Positions 12,381 to 35,389 of a stretch of DNA of 64,000 bases are shown in pieces. The position numbers were made by a program, and so were the translations under genes. Origin of the DNA: Sapria himalayana (Eukaryota > Streptophyta > Magnoliopsida > Malpighiales > Rafflesiaceae); assembly GCA_029783825.1 (NCBI GenBank), contig JAREIK010000385.1, positions 2,896,501-2,960,500 on the forward strand, read 5' to 3'. Position 1 is the first letter of the stretch, and each line of letters starts with the position of its first letter. Under the pieces are notes generated by a model. It was not told the origin of the DNA, made no database searches, and worked only from the letters and a program-made list of their open reading frames with translations.

Positions 12381-15233
12381 TTACTTATTACAATTGCATC
12401 TCAGGCATACCCAATGCATTTGAAAATCACATATTGACATGCGCCTAAAGGCGAGGCATCATAAAAAATTTTTTCTAATTTTAGAAGAATACAAACAATG
12501 TTCTAGTTTCGAGAGAAAACCAAAATGTCAAAACTCACAAAATGTTTCAATTTCAAGAGATTCATAACTTTGCACGAGTACTACTATGTCTTCTCCATTC
12601 AAGTGAACAAGTTGACATAGCTTGTTCTTTTAACGAGCTGAAACACCTTGTTTCACTAACGAGCTGAAGTAGCTTGTTTCATGAACGAGCTTGCACAACT
12701 CATTCCCCAAACAAACTCCAACTCATTCCGAGAACAAGCTCCATCTTGTTGCAAGAACAAGCTCCAACTTGTTACAAGAACGAGATGTGCAAGCTCATTT
12801 TCAGAATGAGCTGCTCCATCTCATTCAGGAATGAACTAGACTTCTCGTTCGAGAATTAGCTTGAACTACTTGTTCGGGAACAAGCTTGGCAATAATAATA
12901 ATATTCCAAAATTTTATTTCAAAAATTTTTTATGGGTTCTTTTTAAATTTATTATGTATTGTTTTTAAATTTTTTTAAAATTTTAAAATTTTTTAAAGAC
13001 TTCTTATATTTACTAAATATTATTATTGTTATACTTGTAAAATAAGCTACTCCGATTCATTAAAATTCAAAAAAAAAAATTAAAATTAAAACATATTTGA
13101 ATCAATAATATTTCTATTTTTATAAATTTTTATACATATATTTCTAGTTTAATATTGCAAAAATTTATTTCATTTTAACATAAATTTCTTTATTTTTTTA
13201 TTTATAAATTCGTACACAAAAAATAAACTTGAACTTTAAAGATTAAATATTCTAATATATATAAGATAAACCACTAGATTGGAATGATGAAATCTATAAA
13301 AAAAATAAAATATTAATCCAATTTTAGTAGAAAAAATTGATTCGGATAATAAAAAATTAAAGAGAAAGAAGATCCCCTCCACTCCTGATTTTGTTGGCTT
13401 CGAGATATTAAATTATTCAATATTGATGCCATTAAAGTTGTGTCATCCAACTCCCAAGATACTCGAGTATCATCAGATCAAATAATTTTTTTATATCCAT
13501 ACAAAAAAAATACATAATGAAATATCAAGTAAATACTCAAAAATATAATAAAATACTAAAAATATATAATATTTATACCTAATTAAACCTTCATATGATG
13601 TACAAATAGAGACAAAAGCAAAAAAAAAATAGTTCAATTTAATACTAATTAATAAAGATGAAGATTTTTATTATTGCGGATATTTTCTTATTTTTTGATA
13701 TAAATACACATGATAGTAAATATGTTCTTATTATTGATACATTGAATGAAGATAATTATAAATTATAAAAGAAAATTTAAAGTAAAATAATTTATTCAAA
13801 TTATTATTCCATGACTTGCTTATTAATTTTTATTAAAATTTGAAACTACTAGTATTGTATTATTGTTAAATTGATTTTTTAATGACATTTTTTTATATTG
13901 ATAAACTAATATATTTTTTTATAATTATAATAAATTATTTTCATATTTTTATTTATGTTATTTTATTATATTTTATATATTTTAAAATATTAATTAATTA
14001 TATGATATGAAACACAAAAAAATTATGCCTCAAAAATACATCTCACCTCACAAACACAAAAACAACATACCTAATACTTTCATCTTTTAAAATAATGGGT
14101 ACACCTAAAGCCCAAACTCCACCAAACCCAAACAAAAGTATCTTGCCTTGTCTCGCTTCACCAGAGGCACCCCATGACAAAACATATTATTCTCAAAACA
14201 CCTCATGATTCAATTATTCTCAAAGTCTCCCTTTACAAATCAATTATTCCCAAAGTCACCCCTCCTCAAATCATATTATTCTCAAAGCTCTCATCCCTCT
14301 AACTCTCAGAAATTAAAAACAATATACTTGATATCTTCCAACTTTACATATTTAATTATTAAAATTTTATTATTTTATTTTAAAATTCTAAATAATTATA
14401 AAGATAAAAAATATTTATAATATTTGATATCATTTACTTAATTTTATTTTATTGATAGATAAAAATTATAAATAATATTTAGTATAATATGCCTCAAAAA
14501 AAAATACACTTTAATATATTTTATGCCTCAATATATTTTATGTCTCAAATAACTATGATATATACACACAATGAAAATACAAACATTAAAAGGTAACATT
14601 GTGTCAAAATTATTAAAATTATTAAAATACATTGATGGTAATTGAGAGAGAGAGAGGTAGAGAGATAGAAATAAAATAAAATAAAATAGATAGACAATAG
14701 ATAAGTAAAAAAATTAGTATTAAAATATTACTAGCAACATCATAAATACATTTTAGACATATTTTTAAATTTATATATTAAATTCAATAATTAAAATTTT
14801 ATAACCCTCTTTCGCTAATTTCATATAATTTATTCCATCATCACTAGCAATTTACAAAATTTCATATACACAAATACAAATATATCTACTATTTATATAT
14901 TGCACCCGTGAGTCTTTGATATTCACTATAATTTATTCCAGAAATATCCCTGTCTATTTGCTTTAATAGCAACTGTGACACATCACCGATCAAGAGAAGA
15001 AGAGAAGCAGGGACCTTCTCCTCCAAATCTACCGCCCGATAATACAAGGTTCAACGACAATATATGTCCATTTTAACCAAATAGAATCTTAAAAATGAGG
15101 ACTGTGAGTAGAGAATATTGACCTCTATATCCCCTAGTAAAAGGCCCATGATCTCCTCGCTCTCGGTGGACAGTGCATGGGTTATGCACGTCAACCACAC
15201 CTCATCTGACATTTTCACGCCTGATAGAGACAT
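2835..15233 (-). CDS. BRCC36: BRCC36-type JAMM/MPN+ deubiquitinase, N-terminal 209 codons (partial gene)
   Basis: Exons on the minus strand: 15233-15123, 10084-9959, 8024-7937, 3230-3145 and 3050-2835 (111, 126, 88, 86 and 216 nt). They join in one open frame of 209 codons, and further exons lie off the left edge. The family is a zinc metalloprotease that cuts K63-linked ubiquitin in BRCA1-A/BRISC-type complexes; in plants it is linked to homologous recombination repair in the nucleus. The JAMM residues are all visible: Glu27 in the EEIMGLLLG segment, then H96-S-H98, seven residues, S106, two residues, D109. The start is the ATG at 15233, giving MSLSGVKMSDEVWLTC, which is the family's usual beginning. 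After residue ~150 the sequence is Ser/Glu-rich linker, as expected. Introns are 5,038, 1,934, 4,706 and 94 bp, the second being AT-AC. No frameshift or stop was seen. Identification is from family knowledge, not a database search. Confidence 0.9.
3145..3230 (-). CDS. BRCC36: BRCC36 exon 4
   Basis: 86 nt that complete the split D109 codon and continue VRTQAMYQLLDPGFIGL, then IFSCFSEDVNK. Acceptor TTCTGCAG, donor AAG|GTATGC. The intron to exon 5 is only 94 bp, in strong contrast to the other introns of this gene. Confidence 0.9.
3453..4437 (-). mobile_element. Copia retrotransposon remnant: primer-binding site, gag and start of protease
   Basis: Reading the minus strand from 4437, a degraded initiator-Met primer site (ATGGTATTAAAG, about 4425-4437) is followed by gag. 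The segments SSSLITINLVTQLLLKF and LFGYLDDTSVC match the conserved start of Copia gag, and TRHIIYLKDKLIMITRDD matches its middle. The protease entry is WILDSGASHNV, ending at 3453 where a stop follows and the rest of pol is missing. Several frame breaks separate the pieces. A short LTR-like stretch (4438-4560) begins TGTTGCATAATATTAACC on the minus strand. A second copy of that start (TGTTACATAATATTAGCC) is at 5114-5140, on the other side of a hAT insertion. The whole remnant lies inside BRCC36 intron 3. Confidence 0.75.
4587..5091. mobile_element. hAT-like non-autonomous element (TAGAGGTGTCAA family), 505 bp
   Basis: The ends are TACATGTGTCAAAC and TGATACCTTTA, diverged forms of the family termini. 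The flanks ATGTGAGT and GTGTGAAT agree at 6 of 8 positions, and the two differences are transitions, as expected of an old 8-bp target duplication. The interior is GC-rich with GGGCC words and carries CCCTAA / TTAGGGTTT in inverted orientation around an A/T run. It has no coding capacity. It sits in BRCC36 intron 3, within a Copia LTR remnant. Confidence 0.7.
6290..7310 (+). mobile_element. Copia fragments: LTR-like segment plus reverse transcriptase/RNase H remnant
   Basis: 6400-6480 (TTTTCTGGTGAATGTAACTA... GTGAACCATATTATTTCTGTGTG) closely resembles 21244-21310, so it is a dispersed LTR-type sequence. From about 6930 to 7310 the plus strand gives degraded Copia pol. It includes an LEIEIKYS-like start, KKYALDILFDL, then STKYKMIIEKLNYMTVIRSDI followed by a YFLNSPYKF segment. 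This is the usual path 'PTKYRRLVGKLIYLTVTRPDI' of Copia elements. Stops and frameshifts are present. It lies in BRCC36 intron 3. Confidence 0.6.
7500..7936. other. Remainder of BRCC36 intron 3 near exon 3, with a (GA)n tract
   Basis: A (GA)n run of about 11 repeats lies at 7530-7552. The piece around 7560-7890 looks like further Copia-derived sequence (a segment around 7580-7740 reads like a degraded gag), but I could not fix a frame. No gene was seen. Confidence 0.35.
7937..8024 (-). CDS. BRCC36: BRCC36 exon 3, carrying the JAMM zinc-binding motif
   Basis: 88 nt, 29 codons plus one base: RITTSTGKTTRVIG, then WYHSHPHITVLPSHV. It encodes both zinc histidines (H96, H98) and S106; the final zinc ligand D109 is split G|AT over the next intron. 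The donor is GTTG|GTAAGT. The 5' border is read as AC|AGAATC because that joins exon 2 (..SAQAE) to RITT in frame. A GT-AG reading (CACAG|AATC) would need a matching donor in exon 2, and there is none. Confidence 0.92.
8025..9958 (-). other. U12-type AT-AC intron (BRCC36 intron 2), 1,934 bp
   Basis: The 5' end on the minus strand is GAG|ATATCCTTAT, which contains the U12 donor consensus ATATCCTT. The 3' end is CATAGCAC|AGAATC. TCCTTAAAT, close to the U12 branch consensus TCCTTAAC, is at 8043-8035, placing the likely branch A about 12 nt from the intron end, in the usual U12 range. The terminal dinucleotides are AT and AC. The codon join gives SAQAE|RITT, as in the protein family. An inserted element (9070-9824) fills about 40% of the intron. 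Confidence 0.9.
9070..9824. mobile_element. Terminal-inverted-repeat element, CTATGTTGCACG family, 755 bp
   Basis: The left end CTATGTTGCACG and right end CGTGCAACATAG are perfect inverses. Flanks are GTAAGTAT on both sides (9062-9069 and 9825-9832), a perfect 8-bp duplication that suggests hAT. A 9-bp reading (GTAAGTATC) is also possible, so a MULE cannot be excluded. The interior is built of CGTGTC / CGTATC / GGATACG words. It has no coding capacity. It lies in the U12 intron, its right end 134 nt from the 5' splice site. Confidence 0.85.
9959..10084 (-). CDS. BRCC36: BRCC36 exon 2
   Basis: 42 codons in phase 0: VSENGSLTAVIWGASPQSRS, then DRRKDRVETNPEQLAAASAQAE. Acceptor TGAATATCAG|GTC. 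The donor is the U12 type AT site. The ETNPEQLAAAS segment is strongly conserved in plant BRCC36 proteins. Confidence 0.92.
10611..11163. mobile_element. hAT-like element (TAGAGGTGTCAA family), diverged, 553 bp
   Basis: Ends are TAGATGTGTCGAATG and TTTACACCACTA. Flanks GCATATAT and GAATACAC agree at 5 of 8 positions, so the target duplication is old or doubtful. The GC-rich interior has repeated CGTGCC and GCACGG words. A shorter related piece lies just left, at about 10413-10560 (TGTCGGGTCAAATGGCCCGACC). Both are in BRCC36 intron 1. Confidence 0.6.
11164..12604. other. AT-rich part of BRCC36 intron 1 with a (CT)n tract
   Basis: I see no gene. A pyrimidine run of CT repeats lies at 12236-12298 and an (AT)n run at 12349-12370. 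The remainder is A/T-rich, without recognisable element ends. Confidence 0.5.
12605..12889. repeat. Tandem array of ~25-bp imperfect palindromes
   Basis: About eleven units of 23-30 bp lie end to end. Each begins GAACAAG/GAACGAG/GAATGAG and ends with a near inverse CTTGTTC/CTCATTC. Examples are GAACAAG...CTTGTTC at 12605-12627 and GAATGAG...CTCATTC near 12805-12827. Arms differ between units, yet within several units both arms change together (AAG with CTT, GAG with CTC). The strand could fold as a row of small hairpins. It sits in BRCC36 intron 1. The open frame through it looks like a by-product, not a gene. Confidence 0.75.
12890..15122. other. AT-rich 5' part of BRCC36 intron 1
   Basis: No gene seen. 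A diverged tandem repeat of about 31 bp (core ATTATTCTCAAAG) lies at 14183-14307. TATGCCTCAAA words recur at 14024-14035 and 14489-14550. A (GA)n run lies at 14644-14660. The exon-1 donor is GAG|GTCAAT at 15122, weaker than usual but the only GT that keeps the family's sequence. Confidence 0.5.
14183..14307. repeat. Minisatellite, ~31-bp unit, four diverged copies
   Basis: Each unit carries ATATTATTCTCAAA or AATTATTCYCAAAG followed by a C-rich half (CACCTCATGATTC, TCTCCCTTTACAAATC, TCACCCCTCCTCAAATC). Found by eye; the boundaries are approximate. Confidence 0.6.
15123..15233 (-). CDS. BRCC36: BRCC36 exon 1 with start codon
   Basis: 37 codons from ATG at 15233 (context GAAAGATGTCT): MSLSGVKMSDEVWL, then TCITHALSTESEEIMGLLLGDIE. 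It holds the first catalytic residue, Glu27. The exon ends GATATAGAG and joins exon 2 in phase 0 (GDIE|VSENG). An in-frame read-through past the donor soon meets a stop, in line with an intron there. Confidence 0.93.
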
Positions 15234-15420
15234 CTTTCTTTTCTTTCAGCTTCTCTAGCTAGCTTCTCTCTCTCCCTCGCTGTCAGTTATCCCTTCCACT
15301 GCCTAGAGCTGCTGGTTTTGTCTTGTCCAATACGCGACGGGGCGATAGCAAAGCATCTGGACTGAGATGAAAGATAACGAGACTTGCGCAGTTGCGCTTG
15401 CGCGCGCTCTCCAAAAAAAA
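15234..15420 (-). promoter_or_regulatory. Probable 5' UTR and proximal promoter of BRCC36
   Basis: Minus-strand sequence before the ATG is purine-rich (GAGAGAGAAG, GAAAGAAAAGAAAG). Further up is a more GC-rich block with repeated TTGCGC words (15385-15408). No clear TATA box was seen. The nearest transposon end is about 675 bp upstream of the ATG. Confidence 0.4.
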
Positions 15421-15908
15421 AATTATTTGATTATTTTCCATCTGTTAAAACACTTGTTCAGAGTTTATGATGGTTTTGGGGGGAATTATGTTTTGGGTGC
15501 TACCCAGAAATATTTAAGAATTCAAAACTGATATTTTTTATTTGGAAAAAAAAAATCACCAAACTCTAAAAAAATTGAAATTTGGGACACTTTATTACGT
15601 TTATCATAAAATACCCTTCATTAAATCAATAAACTAAAATTTAGTCACACTAATTAATAATTTAATATACATTAAGACCTTCCCTCTATCCCATCGGCCC
15701 TCTCTCATTAGTATTCTCCCTTGGCCTTCTCTCATTGGCCAAAAGCTCCTTGCCCTCTCCCATCTCCTGGAGTTCGAGGACGAGCCCGTCAAGCTTCAAC
15801 TAGCTCAACGATGAGCTCCTGGAGCTCGACGATGACCTCGTGTGTTGATAATAGGCCTCGGCCTCTCTCTTTGATGCACTTGGGCTCACATCACTTACGG
15901 CTATAGTA

Positions 15909-16292
15909 TAGAGGTGTCAACAGGGCCGGCACGAGGCACGGCACGGTTCAGCCGTGCCGTGCTGTGCCTGACCCGGCACGATTCGGCACGCAGCACGGCA
16001 CGCCGGCACGGGTCTGTCCCGTGCCGGGTGTCCCGTGAGCCCGACCCCAGGATGCCCCTCCCGCAAAAAAAGACTGTGGGTCGAGTCTGATTCGACCCGG
16101 CCCGCGGTCCCCCGTATCCCGAACCACTCGGTCAGGCAAGCCCGAGCGGGCCAGGCAAGGCACGGCACGGCCTGTCGTGCCTACGGGCCGTGCCGGGCTC
16201 GGCTGTTTTTAAACCGGGCCGGGCCGGGCCTGGCACGGTGGCAATATCGTGCCCTAAAAAAACTGACCGACCCGGCCCGTTTGACACCTCTA
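15909..16292. mobile_element. hAT-like element (TAGAGGTGTCAA family), 384 bp, intact ends
   Basis: Starts TAGAGGTGTCAAC, ends TTTGACACCTCTA, flanked on both sides by CTATAGTA (15901-15908 and 16293-16300), a perfect 8-bp duplication. The interior is GC-rich with GGGCCGG and GCACGGCACG words and a shared 'CTCCCGCAAAAAAAGAC' block also found in the copies at 19397 and 31143. It is non-coding; open frames on both strands come from its near-palindromic GC-rich content. Confidence 0.92.
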
Positions 16293-16528
16293 CTATAGTA
16301 TGATTACATAGTTACCTGTAACTTCATTGAGTCTTCTTGACTCTTACTTGTTAATTATGAATATATAAGTATTATTTTTAGCATATCTTTTTTTAAGTGA
16401 ATATAATTTTTAATATTTGATGTTGCTGTGCTTGTCCTCTCTCCTTGGGATCTTCTTTTTTTTGATCTCTCTTCATCTTTACCTCTATGATCCTTGTTGT
16501 ATCAAGGAACATTGATCTAAATACAATA

Positions 16529-17640
16529 ATTAGTATCAGAGCCACGTATTAATCGGAGATTGAAGTTTATTTTGAAAAGATTGTTCAAAATCTTTTCCAA
16601 ATTAAATGTTTTTCAAGTTCTCATTTTGACCTAAACAAATATTCACAAATCTATTAGATATAGTGTAGATATATTTAGATCTAGAAGTTTTGTGTTAGAT
16701 AAACACCAATTTCTACAAGATTTCCAAATTTTCTGCTCAAATTTCTTAAATATTTTTGAACAGAATGACAACCAGATATCTGAGTTCATCAAGCTCGGGG
16801 TCTGTCCATATACCCATGTTTGATGGAGAAAACATCAATTACTAGTTTATTAAAATAAAAACATTATTTATATCGTAAGATATATGAGAGATTGTAGATT
16901 CTAATTCCACAGAACAAAACAATCTATCCTCTCTAGAAGAAAAGGAGGTGTTAAAGGAACTTGAGATCTTTTTAAGGAAGAGTTTCAGGAAGATAAAAAA
17001 TCTCGAAGAGCTCTTCTTCATTCATTAAGAAAAGATTTTGAGACTTTTGAGGATGAATAACTCAGATTCTCTCACTGAGTTCTCCACTCAGTTTCTGGAT
17101 ATGGTTAATCAGTTGAAAATACATGGTGAAACCATTATAGAAACTCGATTAGTTAAAAAAACTACTCATATGTATGCAAAACAAATTCGACCCTATTGTG
17201 ACAGTAATCGAGGAAACGAAGGACTCGTCGAACTTGACTGCTCAACAAGTCCTCGGCTCTCTAAAATCTTATGAGAGTTGATCACTCAAGAGGGCAGAAT
17301 TAACTGTCGAATCAACCATGCAATCAAGATGAGAGATACAAAGTGCGATAAGAGATAATCAAGCAAAATAAGCACGAAATAAAAAGATGCTATTAAAGTA
17401 TGTTTCTAAAAATAAGTCTAGATATAAGAATAAAAGTCATGCATCTTCTGTATCATCAAATACTCTTCTAAGGGGTTCACATATCTTTTGAAATATATGC
17501 AAGAGAATTAACCACGCTGAGAAAGAGTGTTGGTTCAGAAACAAGAATCAATGCCTAAACTGTACAAATTTTGGGCATCTTTCTAAAGATTATAGGTTGA
17601 AGCATATCCAATGTGCTATAATCTCATAAACAGATATGCC
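16529..17640 (+). mobile_element. Copia retrotransposon remnant: primer-binding site and gag
   Basis: TAGTATCAGAGCC at 16531-16543 is the typical Copia primer-binding site for initiator tRNA-Met (usually TGGTATCAGAGC). Gag starts at 16765 (MTTRYLSSSSSGSVHIPMFDGENINY) and continues with stops and frameshifts. Recognisable parts include a UBN2-like region around 17040-17280 (DSLTEFSTQFLDMVNQLKIHG) and a zinc-knuckle region at 17490-17610 (HAEKECW, then QCLNCTNFGHLSKD). No protease or integrase follows; the sequence switches to LINE at about 17640. Confidence 0.8.
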
Positions 17641-18010
17641 ATGAAACTAATATCTTCTAGATGCTTCTTAAATATAGATCTTCAAAAAGTGTTTGACATG
17701 GTGACTTGTAGTTTTCTAAGAAAAATCTTATAAAATTCATAAATGCATATCTACTCTGACATTCTCATTATCCATTAACGAGTAGCACAGTAGTTTTTTT
17801 AATGGCAAAGAGGACTTAGATAGGAAGATCCTCTCTCCTTATACCTATTTGTAATATGCATGAAGTATCTATCTAGACTCGTACATAGGGCTGTAAAATG
17901 CAGTGGCTTCTCATACCATCTAGGATGCTCATCATTAAAGATAACGCACCTAATGTATGATGATGATCTCATCATCTTCACTAGAAAAGACTTCATATTA
18001 ACTCCTCCAA
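17640..18010 (+). mobile_element. LINE reverse-transcriptase fragment
   Basis: Plus-strand pieces match the RT of plant L1-type LINEs: KLISSRCFLNIDLQKVFDMVT (the 'DIQKAFDTV' motif) at ~17645-17705, then MKYLSRLVHRAVKCSGFSYH, then ITHLMYDDDLIIFTRKDF at ~17943-18000 (the catalytic 'FADD' motif, here YDDD). The GxRGLRQGDPLSPYLF segment between them is damaged by frameshift. It is truncated on both sides and abuts Copia gag. Confidence 0.75.
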
Positions 18011-18204
18011 ATAAAACATTTTTTTCGGAGGAGTCCCAAATAAAATTAAAACAAAGATAGTAGCTAACTTGGGTTTCTTAATAGGTTTATAATCATTTAT
18101 TTTTTTGGTAGTTTCTCTCTCATCAAGTAGGTTGATATCTTCACACTTCTCTTCGTTACTACTAAAATCAAATTTGTCATACATCAATGAGATAATAAGA
18201 TTCT

Positions 18205-18362
18205 ATCTAGGTGTGTGTGAGTGTGTGAGGAAGAAGGAAGCGGTGGGGGGAGGGATGAGAAAATGGAGACATAAAATGGGAGGAGAATGAGGTCACTTGG
18301 GAATTGATGATGAATAGGACATGTATTTTTTTTAATGACGTGGAATGAGTTAGGGGCATAAT

Positions 18363-18394
<32 letters not shown>

Positions 18395-18779
18395 AGTGTG
18401 TGTGTGTGACCACATTATATAAATTTTCAAATTTTATTATTTTCAAAATTAAATAATAATTATCTTCATCCAAAAATAATAAGTTTCTAATTTAAAAAAT
18501 ATCATATATAATCTTTCTAATTTTTTAGAATAATACTAATAAGATGCTATCTTCTCCCATACCTCATACCTGTGTTGTAAATCAGACTTTTTATATCATT
18601 ATGCTCAATCAAATGCAAAAACAAAATTCTTAATAAATTAAAAATGAGTTTTTTCAAAATTTAAATTCAAAATAATAATAATAATTTGTGTCTGTGTGGG
18701 TGTCATACTTCACGAATGTTGCATGTTCTTGATTCAAACCTCATCATATATGTTACATTATATATATATATATATATAT

Positions 18780-18814
<35 letters not shown>

Positions 18815-19396
18815 TTTGTGTGTGTGTGACTAATTCAAATTATAGTTATATATGATTATCGTTAAGAAAAGATCATAATTTAAATGATGACATATATCTT
18901 TATCCAAGGTTCAAATAATGTCATAGGTTCGAGACTCATTAGACACGATCTATTTAATTTTCAAAATTAAGATTATAAAAACATAAACTCTCTTAATCAT
19001 CATGCTAAGCATCATGCATTAAACACATCCTTTACAGTTTAATATCATTATATTAAAACAAATTCCTAATTAATTTAAAATCAGATTTTTCAAAAAATAA
19101 ATCTAAAATAATAATAATAATAATGTGTGCATGGATAACAAACTTCACCATTGTGTGTGTGTGTGTGACAGGGTGTGTGTGTCTGCGTGTGCGCATGCAC
19201 GTATCATATATGTTTCATAATATACATGTGGTAGATTTAGAACTAGTCATATATGTTTCATTATATATATATATATATATATATATCTGTGCATATGCAT
19301 GCGCATGTGAGTATGCACATGTGCGTATGCATATGCACACATCACATATGTTTCATAATATATATCTTTGTGTGGAAAATTTAGATCTAGTCATTT
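18205..19396. repeat. Microsatellite cluster with repeated ATATATGTTTCATAATATA units
   Basis: Long TG runs at 18367-18408, a TTTA run of about ten units at 18779-18818, TA runs at 18761-18779 and 19264-19286, and TG runs at 19153-19167. Between them a longer unit containing CTAGTCATATATGTTTCATTATATA recurs three or four times (18740, 19202, 19244, 19340). The 19397 hAT element inserted into one of these units. The cluster lies downstream of the helicase gene and holds no gene. Confidence 0.75.
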
Positions 19397-19800
19397 TAGA
19401 GGTGTTAACCGGGCCGGTCCGGCCCGGCACGAGGCACGGCACGGTTCAGCCATGCCTGACCCGGCATGTTTCGGGCCGCGGCACGGGTTTGTCCCGTGCC
19501 GGGTGCCCGGTGAGCCCGACCCCACGATGCCACTCCCGCAAAAAAAAAGACCACGGGTCTGGTCTGATTCAACCCGACCCTCGGTCCCCCATATCCCGAA
19601 CCACTAGGACTGGCAAGCCCTAGCGGGCCAGGCAAGGCACAGCACGGCCCGCACGTACCTACGGGCCAGCCGGGCCTGGTTATTTTAAACCGTGCCGGGC
19701 CAGGCACGGCATGGCACAGTAACAGTGCCTGGCCCGGCGCGGCGGCACGCTCGTGCCCTAAAAATTCGGGCCGGGCCGGACCGGCCCTTTGACACCTCTA
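19397..19800. mobile_element. hAT-like element (TAGAGGTGTCAA family), 404 bp
   Basis: Starts TAGAGGTGTTAACCGGGCC, ends CTTTGACACCTCTA. The flanks TAGTCATT(T) and CAGTCATT(T) show a target duplication with one T/C difference. Its interior is close to the copies at 15909 and 31143 ('CACTCCCGCAAAAAAAAGAC'). It is non-coding. The right end is 144 bp below the stop codon of the RH35 gene, so it may lie in or next to that gene's 3' UTR. Confidence 0.9.
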
Positions 19801-19944
19801 CAGTCATTTATGTTCCATAATATATATTAGTTTGTGTGTGTGTGTGTGTGTGTGTGGGTGCGTTATTTTTCAGATGAATTCTAAATAATAATATTAACTT
19901 TTACACAAATTTCTGCGGTACAAATATTTACACTGCTGATAAGG

Positions 19945-34989
<15,045 letters not shown>

Positions 34990-35285
34990 GGAGGAAGATA
35001 ACGTTGAAAGAAAATTCGTGACAACCGAATCACTGAAATGCAAAATGGAGGTCCCCAGGTGGCCTTTTGATTCCAGCCAGACTGCCAGGGATAGCAGGAG
35101 AGGAGAAAACGCTCTAGCACCTAGGTTTAATGCTATTTCAAAGGATTTACAACTTAGAACAAAATTTTAAAAAGTGTGCTTTTTTTTTTTAAATTAAGAA
35201 AAAGTGTAATATTCAACCGGAATGAATTTGATTTCCTTACGTTCACCTTAACCAACAAAATAAAAATATATTACTTGATAATAAT

Positions 35286-35345
35286 TAGATGTGTCAACCA
35301 AACTAGGCAGCCTAGGCATGGGCTAGCTCGCCCTTGTATGATTTT
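35286..35345. mobile_element. Truncated hAT-like end (TAGAGGTGTCAA family)
   Basis: TAGATGTGTCAACCAAACTAGGC, followed by short GC-rich words (GCCTAGGCATGGGCTAGC), looks like one end of the family. No partner end was found before LINE sequence begins. It lies about 300 bp upstream of the RH35 start codon. Confidence 0.5.
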
Positions 35346-35389
35346 CCACTTACAGAAATTATAGGCATGGAGCATGCTTCTAATGAGAT

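Noticed and set aside
12674..12859. A 61-codon frame through the palindromic array
   Set aside because: Its repeats follow the DNA palindromes, not a protein period, and there is no start context or homology.
15917..16298. Open frames of 70-87 codons on both strands
   Set aside because: Interior of the hAT-like element with a perfect CTATAGTA duplication; Arg/Pro/Ala-rich products are typical of its GGGCC/GCACGG words.
19123..19707. Open frames of 80-166 codons over the TG repeats and the hAT element
   Set aside because: They run from microsatellite into transposon and match no protein family.
34990..35043. Eighteen in-frame codons before the RH35 ATG
   Set aside because: No ATG is present in this part, and the conserved family N-terminus begins after the chosen ATG.
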